Shown: positions 1 through 7,304 of the stretch, piece by piece
How positions within the stretch are numbered: the stretch's first letter is position 1
Layout of the letters: every line of letters starts with the position of its first letter
Source: Bacillota bacterium
Lineage (GTDB): Bacteria; Bacillota; Clostridia; Peptostreptococcales; Anaerovoracaceae
Length of the DNA: 17,449 bases
Direction of reading: 5' to 3'
NCBI GenBank assembly: GCA_019420525.1
Contig: JAHZHA010000016.1
Span: forward strand, 1 to 17,449
Translations under genes and position numbers: made by a program
The notes under the pieces: model-generated
The model's database searches: none
What the model saw: only the letters and a program-made list of their open reading frames with translations
What the model was told of the DNA's origin: nothing

Positions 1-38
1 AATCCGAATCCGTCCCCGATTGGAACCGGGTTCGGATT
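1..38 (-). terminator. Terminator-like hairpin downstream of tRNA-Leu
   Basis: Bases 1-12 pair with 27-38 to give a 12-bp stem with one T-G wobble and a 14-nt loop. It lies 9 nt past the encoded CCA of the tRNA on the minus strand, where an intrinsic terminator is expected. Any U tract would lie before base 1 and cannot be seen, so this is a candidate only. Confidence 0.55.
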
Positions 39-47
39 ATCATGGTC

Positions 48-132
48 TGGTGCGGTCGATGGGACTTGAACCCATACGTCTGTTGACACACGCCCCTCAA
101 ACGTGCCTGTCTGCCTATTCCAGCACGACCGC
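48..132 (-). tRNA. tRNA-Leu, anticodon GAG, CCA encoded
   Basis: The reverse complement folds as a class II (long variable arm) tRNA of 85 nt. The acceptor stem GCGGTCG (126-132) pairs with CGACCGC (52-58), followed by discriminator A and a genomically encoded CCA (48-50). The anticodon stem CACGT/GCGTG encloses loop TTGAGGG, which puts GAG at positions 34-36 after the invariant U33. A variable arm with a GTC/GAC stem follows, then the T arm ATGGG-TTCAAGT-CCCAT. Anticodon GAG reads leucine CUU/CUC codons. The tRNA stands alone here and has its own promoter. Confidence 0.96.
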
Positions 133-174
133 ATATCGAATCTTTCTGTCGTTCCGCTCGTAACAACAATAAAT

Positions 175-203
175 ATATTACACGGATTTAACGACTTTGT
201 CAA
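175..203 (-). promoter_or_regulatory. Sigma-A-type promoter of tRNA-Leu
   Basis: Reading the minus strand, TTGACA (198-203) is followed after exactly 17 nt by TAATAT (175-180). Transcription would start about 35 nt before the mature tRNA 5' end at 132. The consensus -35 and ideal spacing fit a strong stable-RNA promoter. Confidence 0.85.
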
Positions 204-320
204 CGTTTCTTTCAAAACTTTTTAGGCATCTTTTCCATTTTTCTCCGTAAGCGGAATACATTCCCATATATCAAAAAACTTCTTTTTACATACCCCGTTC
301 AGTTTCCACTGTCCGCACTT
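204..320. other. Short gene-free stretch
   Basis: Between the tRNA promoter and the hairpin at 321-371 I see no coding frame with a ribosome binding site, no promoter pair and no repeat. It is probably the downstream flank of the transcript ending near 412. Confidence 0.5.
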
Positions 321-371
321 TTCTTCCGCGGGACTGCACCCTGCTTCCGGGCGCAGTCCCGCAGGAAAGAA
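321..371 (-). terminator. Long imperfect hairpin after the small gene pair, candidate terminator
   Basis: A perfect 10-bp core pairs GCGGGACTGC (328-337) with GCAGTCCCGC (353-362). Seven further pairs extend it outward (321-327 with 364-371, two single-base bulges), giving about 17 bp with a 15-nt loop. It lies about 40 bases past the stop at 412, where a terminator of that gene is expected. Neither strand has a U tract after the stem. It could terminate weakly, act as a 3' stabilising structure, or both. Confidence 0.5.
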
Positions 372-411
372 TAAAACGCATTATGGAAAACAGCCTGCCT
401 CAGACAGTCTG

Positions 412-846
412 CTACAGGGAAAAACCTCCGCCGAATCCGCCGAAATTTCCCATTCCCCCGAAACCGGCATCGCCTCCGGTGAGCGGGTAGATTTCCTCTT
501 CCGGCGCGCCTTCCGGTCTCATTTTGTTGTAAAATTCATTGAAAGCGCGTTCCGCATCATATTCGTTCTTCGCGGTATACAGTACAGCGATATGCTCCGG
601 ATCATCTTCATAAATAAAGGTAATCTCATTGCACAGGCCGTAATCCCAGACGAGAGTTCCCGGCTGTCCTTCGTATACAGCATCTCGTTCCACGACGATC
701 ATCCCGATATTCGGAGCATTTTCCATCAGCTTTTGATAGACGATGGAACGGTCTCCGCCTCTCTTCTCGATGACCATCTCCATCGCGAGACGATATGCTT
801 CGTCAAAGTCCTTTTCCAGTTCTGCTTTCTTCTTGTCGTCCACCAT
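412..846 (-). CDS. Small acidic protein with Gly/Phe-rich tail, unknown function
   Basis: This encodes 144 residues, and I do not recognise the family. The ATG at 846 has GGAGG 7 nt upstream, which supports both the start and real translation. Residues 1-30 are highly charged and probably helical (KKKAELEKDFDEAYRLAME). The middle, about residues 45-110, looks like a compact alpha/beta fold with many acidic residues. The last 20 or so residues are a low-complexity Gly/Phe/Met tail (GGMGNFGGFGGGFSL), likely disordered. No signal peptide, membrane segment or catalytic motif is visible. It lies 35 bp after the gene ending at 882, so the two are probably co-transcribed. The Gly/Phe tail recalls flexible interaction tails in general, but that is not evidence of a function. 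Confidence 0.72.
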   Translation of the reverse strand: MVDDKKKAELEKDFDEAYRLAMEMVIEKRGGDRSIVYQKLMENAPNIGMIVVERDAVYEGQPGTLVWDYGLCNEITFIYEDDPEHIAVLYTAKNEYDAERAFNEFYNKMRPEGAPEEEIYPLTGGDAGFGGMGNFGGFGGGFSL

Positions 847-881
847 CTTGTGTCCTCCGGTCTCACTTGCGCATTACATCA

Positions 882-1250
882 TTACATGCCGATATGGCCG
901 AACAGCATTCTCTCTCTCTCTCTGGCATCGAATAAGATCGGTTTTCCCGTATATTTCTGATCCAGCGCCATCTGAAGATTGCACGTTCTTACTCCGGCTT
1001 CCACGAAGTCGAGTTCAGAAATCGGAACTTTCTTGCCGTCGACGATTTTATAAAGTTTGTCTTCGCCGCGCATTCCAACATTTTTGATCACGACACACGC
1101 GAAAGAGAGTTCCAGAACGAGCACGTCAGCGACGTCAAAATATCTCGTGTCCGGCATGCAGAAATGGTATTCGTCAAAAGAACCTACCTGCACTGGCTTG
1201 CCATGAATCATTACCGGATTTTCTTCATTTATCATGTTATTCTCTTCCAT
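882..1250 (-). CDS. Small conserved-looking protein, unknown function
   Basis: This encodes 122 residues from the ATG at 1250. I chose that start because AGGAGG (1259-1264) sits exactly 8 nt before it. A longer frame from TTG at 1271 would place the binding site inside the coding region. I do not recognise the family. After a short Asn/Glu-rich start, the protein has alternating hydrophobic stretches that suggest beta strands (VADVLVLELSFACVVIKNVG) and a charged C-terminal part (DARERERMLFGHIGM). There is no signal peptide or membrane span and no clear metal-binding set, although Cys and His residues are scattered. A promoter at 1361-1390 and an inverted repeat in its leader precede it. The 412-846 gene follows 35 bp later, suggesting a two-gene unit. 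Confidence 0.72.
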   Translation of the reverse strand: MEENNMINEENPVMIHGKPVQVGSFDEYHFCMPDTRYFDVADVLVLELSFACVVIKNVGMRGEDKLYKIVDGKKVPISELDFVEAGVRTCNLQMALDQKYTGKPILFDARERERMLFGHIGM

Positions 1251-1258
1251 TATCATTA

Positions 1259-1264
1259 CCTCCT
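1259..1264 (-). promoter_or_regulatory. Ribosome binding site fixing the start at 1250
   Basis: AGGAGG on the minus strand with 8 nt to the ATG at 1250. It decides against the upstream in-frame TTG at 1271, and against the ATG only 2 nt away at 1256. Confidence 0.85.
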
Positions 1265-1288
1265 GCTGCAACAGTATCTGTCATCAGA

Positions 1289-1312
1289 ATACCCGCCGTA
1301 TATCCGGGTATT
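1289..1312 (-). repeat. Perfect 8-bp inverted repeat in the leader of the 1250 gene
   Basis: AATACCCG (1289-1296) and CGGGTATT (1305-1312) are perfect inverted copies around 8 nt. The repeat lies between the proposed promoter at 1361-1390 and the ribosome binding site at 1259-1264. It would therefore form a hairpin in the 5' leader or serve as a dyad binding site. No U tract follows on the minus strand, so a terminator is unlikely in that direction. Confidence 0.55.
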
Positions 1313-1360
1313 TTACCTGTCCCGGCAACGACCTGCCCTTTCAGCCCTGACGACATAAAA

Positions 1361-1390
1361 AATATAACACATTCTGCTTTTTCTGGCAAA
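1361..1390 (-). promoter_or_regulatory. Extended -10 promoter for the small gene pair
   Basis: On the minus strand, TATATT (1361-1366) is preceded by TGT, which gives an extended -10. A weak -35 box TTTGCC (1385-1390) lies 18 nt upstream. Predicted transcription starts near 1354, giving a leader of about 100 nt before the ATG at 1250. It begins just after the stop of the solute-binding protein gene. Confidence 0.55.
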
Positions 1391-1420
1391 CAGTCTTCCC
1401 CTACTTTACAGAGGAGCCTG

Positions 1421-3058
1421 TCAACTTTCCGATGATTCGTCATCTGACGAGATATCTTCCTCTTCTTCCTCCTCCGGCTGCAGGAACCGGACACTCCATT
1501 CCTGACAGGAAGCATAATAGTCGTTGAACTGCGATACAATCAGTCCCTGAAAATCGGACGATGTCACAGCCGCATACGTCTTATAGCAAAGACACAGATA
1601 TGGCACCTCATCCGCCAGGACAGCCTTCGCATCTTTCAGGTCCTGTTTCAGCCTGTCCACGCTGACACCGGAAAACATGTCGTCGAGAATACTGTCGAGT
1701 TCCGTATTGGAATATCCCGCCGGATTGCTGTATCCGCTGTGATAGAACGGGCGAAGGTCAAAACGCTCGTCTACTTTCCACCCGGCGATAAACATGTCGT
1801 AAGAGCCGGAAGCTGCCGCAGCCGTCAGCGAATCGGAAGCGACTTCATTTACTGATACGGCTATGCCGATCTCGCTCAGCTGCTGGACGATCATCTGAGC
1901 AGCCAGTTTCCGTGATTCGTTTTCCGAGCTAGTCACGAGACGCAGTTCAAGAGGATTTCCTTCGCTGTCCTCAAGAATACCGTCAGCGTCAGAATCGCTG
2001 TACCCCGCTTTTTTCAGGATTTCCAGAGCAGCTTCCGTATCACCTGAAAATTCATTTGTCGTCTCCGTGCCCAGATATCCCGGAAAATACAGATCGTCGC
2101 TCTTCATCCCGTTGCCATAATACGACGAGGATATGATCTCATCCCGGTCTACCGCCATAGCGATGGCCTGACGGACGTATTTTCCGGCGCACGGACTTCC
2201 TTCCCGCGTGTTGAATCCCAGCGTTTCAAATTCATTGCTGGTGAACGGGGTCTCTTTGAGGCGGTTATTTCCCGATATATTTTCCCGGTTCGCCTCATCC
2301 ATAATCATGATGCTGAGTTCTCCCGCGGATACAAGGCCCGGATAGAGATCTTCCGCCGGCATCACTTTCATTTTAATCGTATTGGACGGTTTCGTTTCAA
2401 AAGTATATTCGTTGGCGCTGAGACATATCTCTTGTCCTGTTGCGGAATCGATTTTATAGGCTCCCGAACCGATCACCGGTTCATCTTCCACACTGAGAAA
2501 TTCTTTGACACCGGAAAACTGCGAGGAACTGAATATCGGAAAATCAAAATCCGCAAGAGAAGTGTCGGAAGCATCTCTCAGTTTCACCGTGAGTTCATAA
2601 TCACCATTGACGTAAACGTCTGAAATATTAGCCACTTTGGACGCATATGCCGAAGTCTCCCCTGCCGACTGCAGCACCCGTATCGAAAAATCCACGTCAT
2701 CTGCAGTCAGATCAGAACCGTCGCTGAAACGAACTCCTTTTTTCAACTGAAATACGATCTTTCCCGAATCTTCATAATTCCACGATTCCGCCAACTCCGC
2801 CTCCGGCTCCATGGTATCGCTGAGACCGATAAGTGAATTGTAAACCAGTTTCGTCATCTGATAAATATCTTCATCCGGTGAAACCGCCGGATTCAGATTT
2901 CGGATCTTCATCACTGGAATGCTGATCTCTGTCGAGGTCACATAAGTGCCCTCCTCTCCCCCGTTATCTGTAAACAAGCCGCTTTGCTGACATGCAGTCA
3001 AAGCGGCCATTAACATGATTGTCATGATTATAGATCCCTTTTTTTTCTTCTTTGTCAT
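1421..3058 (-). CDS. ABC transporter substrate-binding lipoprotein, family 5 (oligopeptide/dipeptide type)
   Basis: This 545-residue protein captures a solute outside the membrane for an ABC importer, by family resemblance to OppA/DppA (SBP_bac_5). The N-terminus is a lipoprotein signal: a KKKKK stretch, a hydrophobic core, then lipobox L20-T-A-C23, predicting lipid attachment at Cys23. The body carries family features: TKLVYNSLIGL near 70, the PEAELAESWNYEDSG block, the FQLKKGVRFSDGSDLTADDV block, and VRQAIAMAVDR near 300. The last 20 or so residues are a striking Glu/Asp/Ser tail (EEEEEEDISSDDESSES). Its ATG lies 16 bp after coaE with a modest GGGG site 7 nt upstream, so it is probably read from the coaE promoter. 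No permease or ATPase gene is adjacent, so the transporter partner and the ligand cannot be told from the window. Confidence 0.92.
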   Translation of the reverse strand: MTKKKKKGSIIMTIMLMAALTACQQSGLFTDNGGEEGTYVTSTEISIPVMKIRNLNPAVSPDEDIYQMTKLVYNSLIGLSDTMEPEAELAESWNYEDSGKIVFQLKKGVRFSDGSDLTADDVDFSIRVLQSAGETSAYASKVANISDVYVNGDYELTVKLRDASDTSLADFDFPIFSSSQFSGVKEFLSVEDEPVIGSGAYKIDSATGQEICLSANEYTFETKPSNTIKMKVMPAEDLYPGLVSAGELSIMIMDEANRENISGNNRLKETPFTSNEFETLGFNTREGSPCAGKYVRQAIAMAVDRDEIISSSYYGNGMKSDDLYFPGYLGTETTNEFSGDTEAALEILKKAGYSDSDADGILEDSEGNPLELRLVTSSENESRKLAAQMIVQQLSEIGIAVSVNEVASDSLTAAAASGSYDMFIAGWKVDERFDLRPFYHSGYSNPAGYSNTELDSILDDMFSGVSVDRLKQDLKDAKAVLADEVPYLCLCYKTYAAVTSSDFQGLIVSQFNDYYASCQEWSVRFLQPEEEEEEDISSDDESSES

Positions 3059-3074
3059 GGATTAACCCCTGTTT

Positions 3075-3722
3075 TTATGGAAGGCGTTTGTCGAGAGCCT
3101 CAATCTGCGCATCGACGTTGCGGAATAATTCTTCCTTTGTTCCGCTGTTGTCGATGACATAATCCGCTCTTTCAAGTTTATATTGTCTCGAAGTCTGGGA
3201 GTTCATACGTTTGATGATATCTTCTCTGGAGATACAGTCGCGTTTCTGAATGCGCTGAATGCGTGTTTCATCGTCCGAATCCACGACCCACGCTTCATTT
3301 GCAGGTTCGATATTGTACGGTACCTCAAACAGAAGCGGATGATCATAAAAAATGACTTTTTTTTGCAGATAATCGTCCGGGTTTGTCTGTCTCGTCACGT
3401 TTTTGCCCGCTTCTTTGAACGCGTCGGTACGCGCGGTAATCAGAACATCCACGTATTTCTGTATGATGCTGTCCAGTTTCTTCTTTTCTTCCGGGTCAGA
3501 AAATACGACTTTTCCGACGTACTTGCGGTTCATCGTTCCGTCAGGCAGAAGAGACTCCGGACCGAAAGCTTCGACAATCTCTGCCAGAGCCGGCTCTCCG
3601 GGTTTCTGAAGTTCTCTCGTCGTCAGATCAAAATCGATAATTTCGAACCCTTTCTTCCTCAGATAATTTGAAACAGTCGTCTTGCCGGAGCCGCTTCCTC
3701 CGGTCAGTCCAATTATGTACAT
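3075..3722 (-). CDS. coaE: Dephospho-CoA kinase
   Basis: This catalyses the last step of coenzyme A synthesis, ATP-dependent phosphorylation of the 3'-OH of dephospho-CoA in the cytosol. The protein is 215 residues, slightly longer than the usual 200 or so. It opens with MYIIGLTGGSGSGKTTVS, the P-loop of the family, with Lys14 and Thr15. It has the lid/substrate motifs DHPLLFE near 129 and ADYVIDNSGTKEEL near 190. I chose the ATG at 3722 because the P-loop sits at the very N-terminus in this family and AAGGAA precedes it by about 9 nt. A longer frame to 3800 would add 26 residues that run through the promoter. It is the first gene of a probable two-gene unit with the solute-binding lipoprotein. 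Confidence 0.95.
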   Translation of the reverse strand: MYIIGLTGGSGSGKTTVSNYLRKKGFEIIDFDLTTRELQKPGEPALAEIVEAFGPESLLPDGTMNRKYVGKVVFSDPEEKKKLDSIIQKYVDVLITARTDAFKEAGKNVTRQTNPDDYLQKKVIFYDHPLLFEVPYNIEPANEAWVVDSDDETRIQRIQKRDCISREDIIKRMNSQTSRQYKLERADYVIDNSGTKEELFRNVDAQIEALDKRLP

Positions 3723-3765
3723 AATAGTCGATTCCTTATTTTTATTGGCGTGCTGAAGTTGTCTA

Positions 3766-3793
3766 TCTATATATTTTACCTTAAAACTGACAA
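3766..3793 (-). promoter_or_regulatory. Promoter of coaE
   Basis: Minus-strand TTGTCA (3788-3793) and TATAGA (3766-3771) are separated by 16 nt in an A/T-rich segment. An alternative pairing, TTGCTA with TAAAAT, overlaps it. Either would start transcription about 35-45 nt before the coaE ATG. Confidence 0.6.
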
Positions 3794-3832
3794 ATAGCAA
3801 TTACAAATTCGAAAAAACACGCCGGAAAATCA

Positions 3833-3860
3833 GGGTGCGCTCCCCAGTACGAACGCACCC
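3833..3860 (-). terminator. Intrinsic terminator after polA
   Basis: GGGTGCG (3833-3839) pairs perfectly with CGCACCC (3854-3860) across a 14-nt loop. On the minus strand the stem is followed by TGATTTTCC and, a little further on, TGTTTTTT. It lies 25 bases past the polA stop and upstream of the coaE promoter, so it should end the his-polA transcript. Confidence 0.7.
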
Positions 3861-3885
3861 GCCGTCTTCCATCTTTTTGTCGTTT

Positions 3886-6699
3886 TTATTTGACGCTGTA
3901 CCAGTCTTTTCCTTCATTTACTTCAGCCACGAGAGGCACGCTGAGCTGAGCAGCACCGCACATCGATTCCGACAGAATGCTTCCAACCGCTTCCGCTTTC
4001 TCCTCCGGAGCATCGATGATCAGTTCATCGTGAACCTGAAGGACGATATGAGCTTCGGGAACTTCCGCCCGGAGGCGCCGGTACGTTCTGATCATGGCAA
4101 GTTTCATGATGTCGGCCGCCGTGCCCTGTACCGGTGTATTCATGGCCAAGCGCTCACCCAGCTGACGTGTCATATAATTCGACGCATAAATCTCCCCGAT
4201 TTTCCTTCTTCGCCCGCTCATAGTCGTGACGTAACCCTTTTCCCTGCATTCCGCTACCATGCGGTCCATGTAATTTTTCACGCCGGGATGTTTCAGAAAA
4301 TAATCGTCGATATATTTCTGGGCCTCATTTCTGGTAATTTTCAGATCCGAGGAAAGGCCGAAAGCGCTGATGCCGTAAATGACGCCGAAATTGACAGCCT
4401 TCGCCCTGCTCCGCTGCAGCGGCGTGACTTCATCCTGAGGAACATCGAATACCCGGGAAGCCGTACTGCGATGAATATCCAGATTTTTTTCAAATGCTTC
4501 GATGAGAGCCGGGTCCTGAGAGAGATGTGCCATTATTCTCAGCTCGATCTGGGAATAATCGGCCCCTACCAGAATTCTTCCCTCTCCGGAAGCGGTAAAG
4601 ATTTTCCTCAGAATCCTGCCCTGTTCCTGACGAACGGGAATGTTCTGCAGATTGGGCTCCGTACAGCTGAGACGTCCCGTAGTCGTCACCGTCTGCTGAA
4701 AATGCGCGTGGATTCTGCTGTCGCTGTCGATGAGCGGAAGCATACCATCCACATACGTGCCATTGAGTTTCGTCAGCATGCGGAACGCAAGTACCTGAGC
4801 GGCGATCTCATACTCTTCGGCCAGGTGTTCCAGAATCTCAGCGTTTGTGGAATATCCAGACTTCGTCTTTTTCCCAGGCGGAAGTTTCAGTTTTTCGAAG
4901 AGGATCGCGCCCAGCTGTTTCGGAGAATTGATGTTGAACTCTTCTCCTGCGCTTTCATAGATGGCCGCAGTAATTTCCTCTATCTTTTCCTTCAGACCGT
5001 CTCCGATTTTCTCCAGCTCCGCTCCGTCGGCCTTTATCCCGGTCTTTTCCATATCCGCCAGCACTTCGATGAGCGGAAGCTCGATCTCACGGTATACGGA
5101 GGACAGTTCTTCCGTATTCATGCGCTGCGCCTGGACCAGTGCAATCCGTGACGCCAGGGCGAGAATTCTCCTGCCGGATTGCGCCTCTTTCTGAGCTGTC
5201 TCGCCGAACATGTCGATAGCCGATATTTCCTCGCGTATTTCTGCGTCGGAAGGAAATTCCTCGTGAAAATACTCCAACGAGAGCTGAGACAGTTCATAGG
5301 AACGCTTCTGAGGCTCCAGTACATACTCCGCCACCGCCGTGTCGAATCCGGTGCGGAAAACGGTCTCCCGCTCCGGCATAGACTTCTCCGAAGCGATACC
5401 TCCGCAGAAGAGAGCGTAATAATCGGGTTTGAGATCGTGACCGCAGATCATTCCTTCAAAAGAAGCGATCCATTCCGCCACATCGGAAGCGGAGTCCGCA
5501 GACCACGGAATATAATATACTGTATCTAAGGAAGCGATACAGACAGAGGAGATTTCCGGTGCGGTAACGTGACCGTTGTCGTGGAAAACTTTCAGCCAGA
5601 CAGCATCCAGCTGCAGCAGCTTTTCTTTCATCTCCGCCCGCTTTTCCGGCGAATCGGCTCTGACGATCTCTGCGGAAGGCTGCACCGCATAAAGGAAGGA
5701 AAATCCGCTTCTGTCATTCTGCCCGTTCTCCGTAGAAAGCCCGGAACCGCCGGAAACATCTTCTGCGCCTTCCGGATTTCCGGAAGTACTTTCTTCCGAA
5801 CCGGACAGCTTTTCCGGCGCGGAACCTCCGGACGCTCTGGCCATCTTACGCAAAAACGAATTGAATTCCAGCCGTTTGTACAGTTCGATGAGACGTTCCG
5901 TATCGGGTTCTTCGTATCGGAGCTCCTCAAAATCGATATCCAGCGGCACGTTGGTATTTATCGTGGCAAGACGTTTGCTCATGACGGCCAGCTGCGCATT
6001 CTCTTCTATTTTTTCCCGCAGCTTGTTCTTCTTCATGGAATCCACGGAAGCGATGATGTTTTCCACCGAGCCGTATTCCAGCAGCAGTTTCGTGGCCGTC
6101 TTTTCTCCCACTCCCGGAATCCCCGGTATGTTGTCGGAGGAATCCCCCATCAGTCCTTTCAGATCGATAAACTGCTGCGGCGTGAGGCCGTACCGCTCGA
6201 TCATGGCCTGGCGGTCGTAGACCTCGAACTCCGTGATTCCGCGCTTTGTGAAAATGATCTTCGTCACATCGGTGGCCAGCTGCAGCGCATCTCTGTCACC
6301 CGTGATGATCAGAGGCCGGAGTCCCTCCCGCTCTGCAGCTGCGGCAACCGTTCCGATGATATCGTCGGCTTCAAATCCATCGATTTCGATCATATCGATT
6401 CGCATGGCCTCCAGGATTTCTTTCAGCACCGGAAACTGCATGGCCAGTTCCGGCGGCATTTTTTTGCGGCCGGCTTTGTACTCTTTATACTCAAGATGAC
6501 GGAAAGTCGGAGCTTTCCTGTCAAAAGCCACGGAGATGTATTCCGGCTCGTAATCGGCCAGGATTCTGTTCAGCATATTGAGAAAGCCGAAGATTCCCTG
6601 TGTGTACATGCCGTCTCCGGTGATCATCGGCCTCTGAATCGCGTAATAAGCCCGGTTCATGAGACTGTTTCCGTCTATGATGACGAGTGCTTTTTCCAT
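3886..6699 (-). CDS. polA: DNA polymerase I (5'-nuclease plus polymerase, inactive proofreading domain)
   Basis: The product fills gaps and removes RNA primers during replication and repair. It has 937 residues. The 5'-nuclease domain (about 1-290) shows IIDGNSLMNRAYYA with Asp9, AFDRKAPTFRH at 58-68, GFEADDIIGT at 108-117, ITGDRDALQL at 132-141 and MGDSSDN with a helix-hairpin-helix at 184-206. Residues 288-330 are a Ser/Gly/Glu-rich linker. The 3'-5' exonuclease-like domain (about 331-530) lacks the acidic DxE of active enzymes: the corresponding segment reads VWLKVFHDNG. The polymerase domain has motif A DYSQIELR with Asp714, motif B R763-K767-F771-Y775-G776, and motif C VHDE with Asp891. 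The ATG at 6699 has AGGAG upstream. It starts 12 bp after the carbonic anhydrase gene and is the last gene of the run. Confidence 0.98.
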   Translation of the reverse strand: MEKALVIIDGNSLMNRAYYAIQRPMITGDGMYTQGIFGFLNMLNRILADYEPEYISVAFDRKAPTFRHLEYKEYKAGRKKMPPELAMQFPVLKEILEAMRIDMIEIDGFEADDIIGTVAAAAEREGLRPLIITGDRDALQLATDVTKIIFTKRGITEFEVYDRQAMIERYGLTPQQFIDLKGLMGDSSDNIPGIPGVGEKTATKLLLEYGSVENIIASVDSMKKNKLREKIEENAQLAVMSKRLATINTNVPLDIDFEELRYEEPDTERLIELYKRLEFNSFLRKMARASGGSAPEKLSGSEESTSGNPEGAEDVSGGSGLSTENGQNDRSGFSFLYAVQPSAEIVRADSPEKRAEMKEKLLQLDAVWLKVFHDNGHVTAPEISSVCIASLDTVYYIPWSADSASDVAEWIASFEGMICGHDLKPDYYALFCGGIASEKSMPERETVFRTGFDTAVAEYVLEPQKRSYELSQLSLEYFHEEFPSDAEIREEISAIDMFGETAQKEAQSGRRILALASRIALVQAQRMNTEELSSVYREIELPLIEVLADMEKTGIKADGAELEKIGDGLKEKIEEITAAIYESAGEEFNINSPKQLGAILFEKLKLPPGKKTKSGYSTNAEILEHLAEEYEIAAQVLAFRMLTKLNGTYVDGMLPLIDSDSRIHAHFQQTVTTTGRLSCTEPNLQNIPVRQEQGRILRKIFTASGEGRILVGADYSQIELRIMAHLSQDPALIEAFEKNLDIHRSTASRVFDVPQDEVTPLQRSRAKAVNFGVIYGISAFGLSSDLKITRNEAQKYIDDYFLKHPGVKNYMDRMVAECREKGYVTTMSGRRRKIGEIYASNYMTRQLGERLAMNTPVQGTAADIMKLAMIRTYRRLRAEVPEAHIVLQVHDELIIDAPEEKAEAVGSILSESMCGAAQLSVPLVAEVNEGKDWYSVK

Positions 6700-6711
6700 G
6701 AGATATCTCCT

Positions 6712-7272
6712 TTATTCTTCTGCTGCTTCTTCCGCCGCCCGGACCGCGCCTGTCACAGGATCCATGATCAGCGCGGCGACTCTGAGTCCTTCCGGCATGA
6801 GCGGATGGCTGCGAACGATTTCGGCCATTTTCAGCACAGCTTCATTCACATCCCGGAACCCTCTCAGCCATTCTTCGATACCACCGGTGGCGCCGTCGCT
6901 TCTGGCGATATCCACATCGGTAATTCCCCGCTCATGCATGTGGCGGATCAGTCCTTCACAGTCTACATTCTGCATGCCGCAGTCATCGTGTCCGATGACC
7001 CACACTTCTTCCACACCCAGCTCATACACGGCGATGACGAGACTGTGCATTACGCTGCCATACGGATGGGAAATGATACCACCCGCGTTTTTTATGAGTT
7101 TCACATCTCCGTTTTTAATTCCCAGAGCCGCCGGAAGCAGTTCTGTCAGACGCGTGTCCATACACGTCAGTATTGCCGTCTTTTTTGCGGGATATTTGCC
7201 CGCCTGATATTTTTCGTATTCCTTTTTTCTGACAAATTCTCTATTGAATTCCATCATTTCTTCCAGATGCAT
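6712..7272 (-). CDS. Beta-class carbonic anhydrase
   Basis: The predicted reaction is reversible hydration of CO2 to bicarbonate in the cytosol. The 186-residue protein has the beta-class zinc and catalytic set: Cys37-x-Asp39-x-Arg41 in ILTCMDTRLTELL, then His95 and Cys98 in VIGHDDCGM. The NAGG stretch at 62-65 lies between them, as is typical. It is a short, single-domain type with no signal peptide. GAGGAG lies 8 nt before the ATG at 7272. It sits 32 bp after hisI and 12 bp before polA, so it is probably co-transcribed with both. A link to histidine synthesis is not obvious, and shared transcription may be incidental. Some short beta-class homologues are poorly characterised, so activity is inferred from the intact motif. 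Confidence 0.9.
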   Translation of the reverse strand: MHLEEMMEFNREFVRKKEYEKYQAGKYPAKKTAILTCMDTRLTELLPAALGIKNGDVKLIKNAGGIISHPYGSVMHSLVIAVYELGVEEVWVIGHDDCGMQNVDCEGLIRHMHERGITDVDIARSDGATGGIEEWLRGFRDVNEAVLKMAEIVRSHPLMPEGLRVAALIMDPVTGAVRAAEEAAEE

Positions 7273-7304
7273 CTCGTCTTCTCCTCTTTTCCGCTGAACA
7301 ACGA

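Noticed and set aside
1..38. Possible second tRNA fragment (GGTTCCAATC resembles a T loop)
   Set aside because: The T stem would contain a mismatch, and the whole segment instead forms a 12-bp hairpin placed like a terminator.
3835..5151. Long plus-strand open frame (438 codons) opposite polA
   Set aside because: It is antisense to conserved polymerase motifs, has no matching domain or strong ribosome binding site, and its composition is that of a mirrored coding strand.
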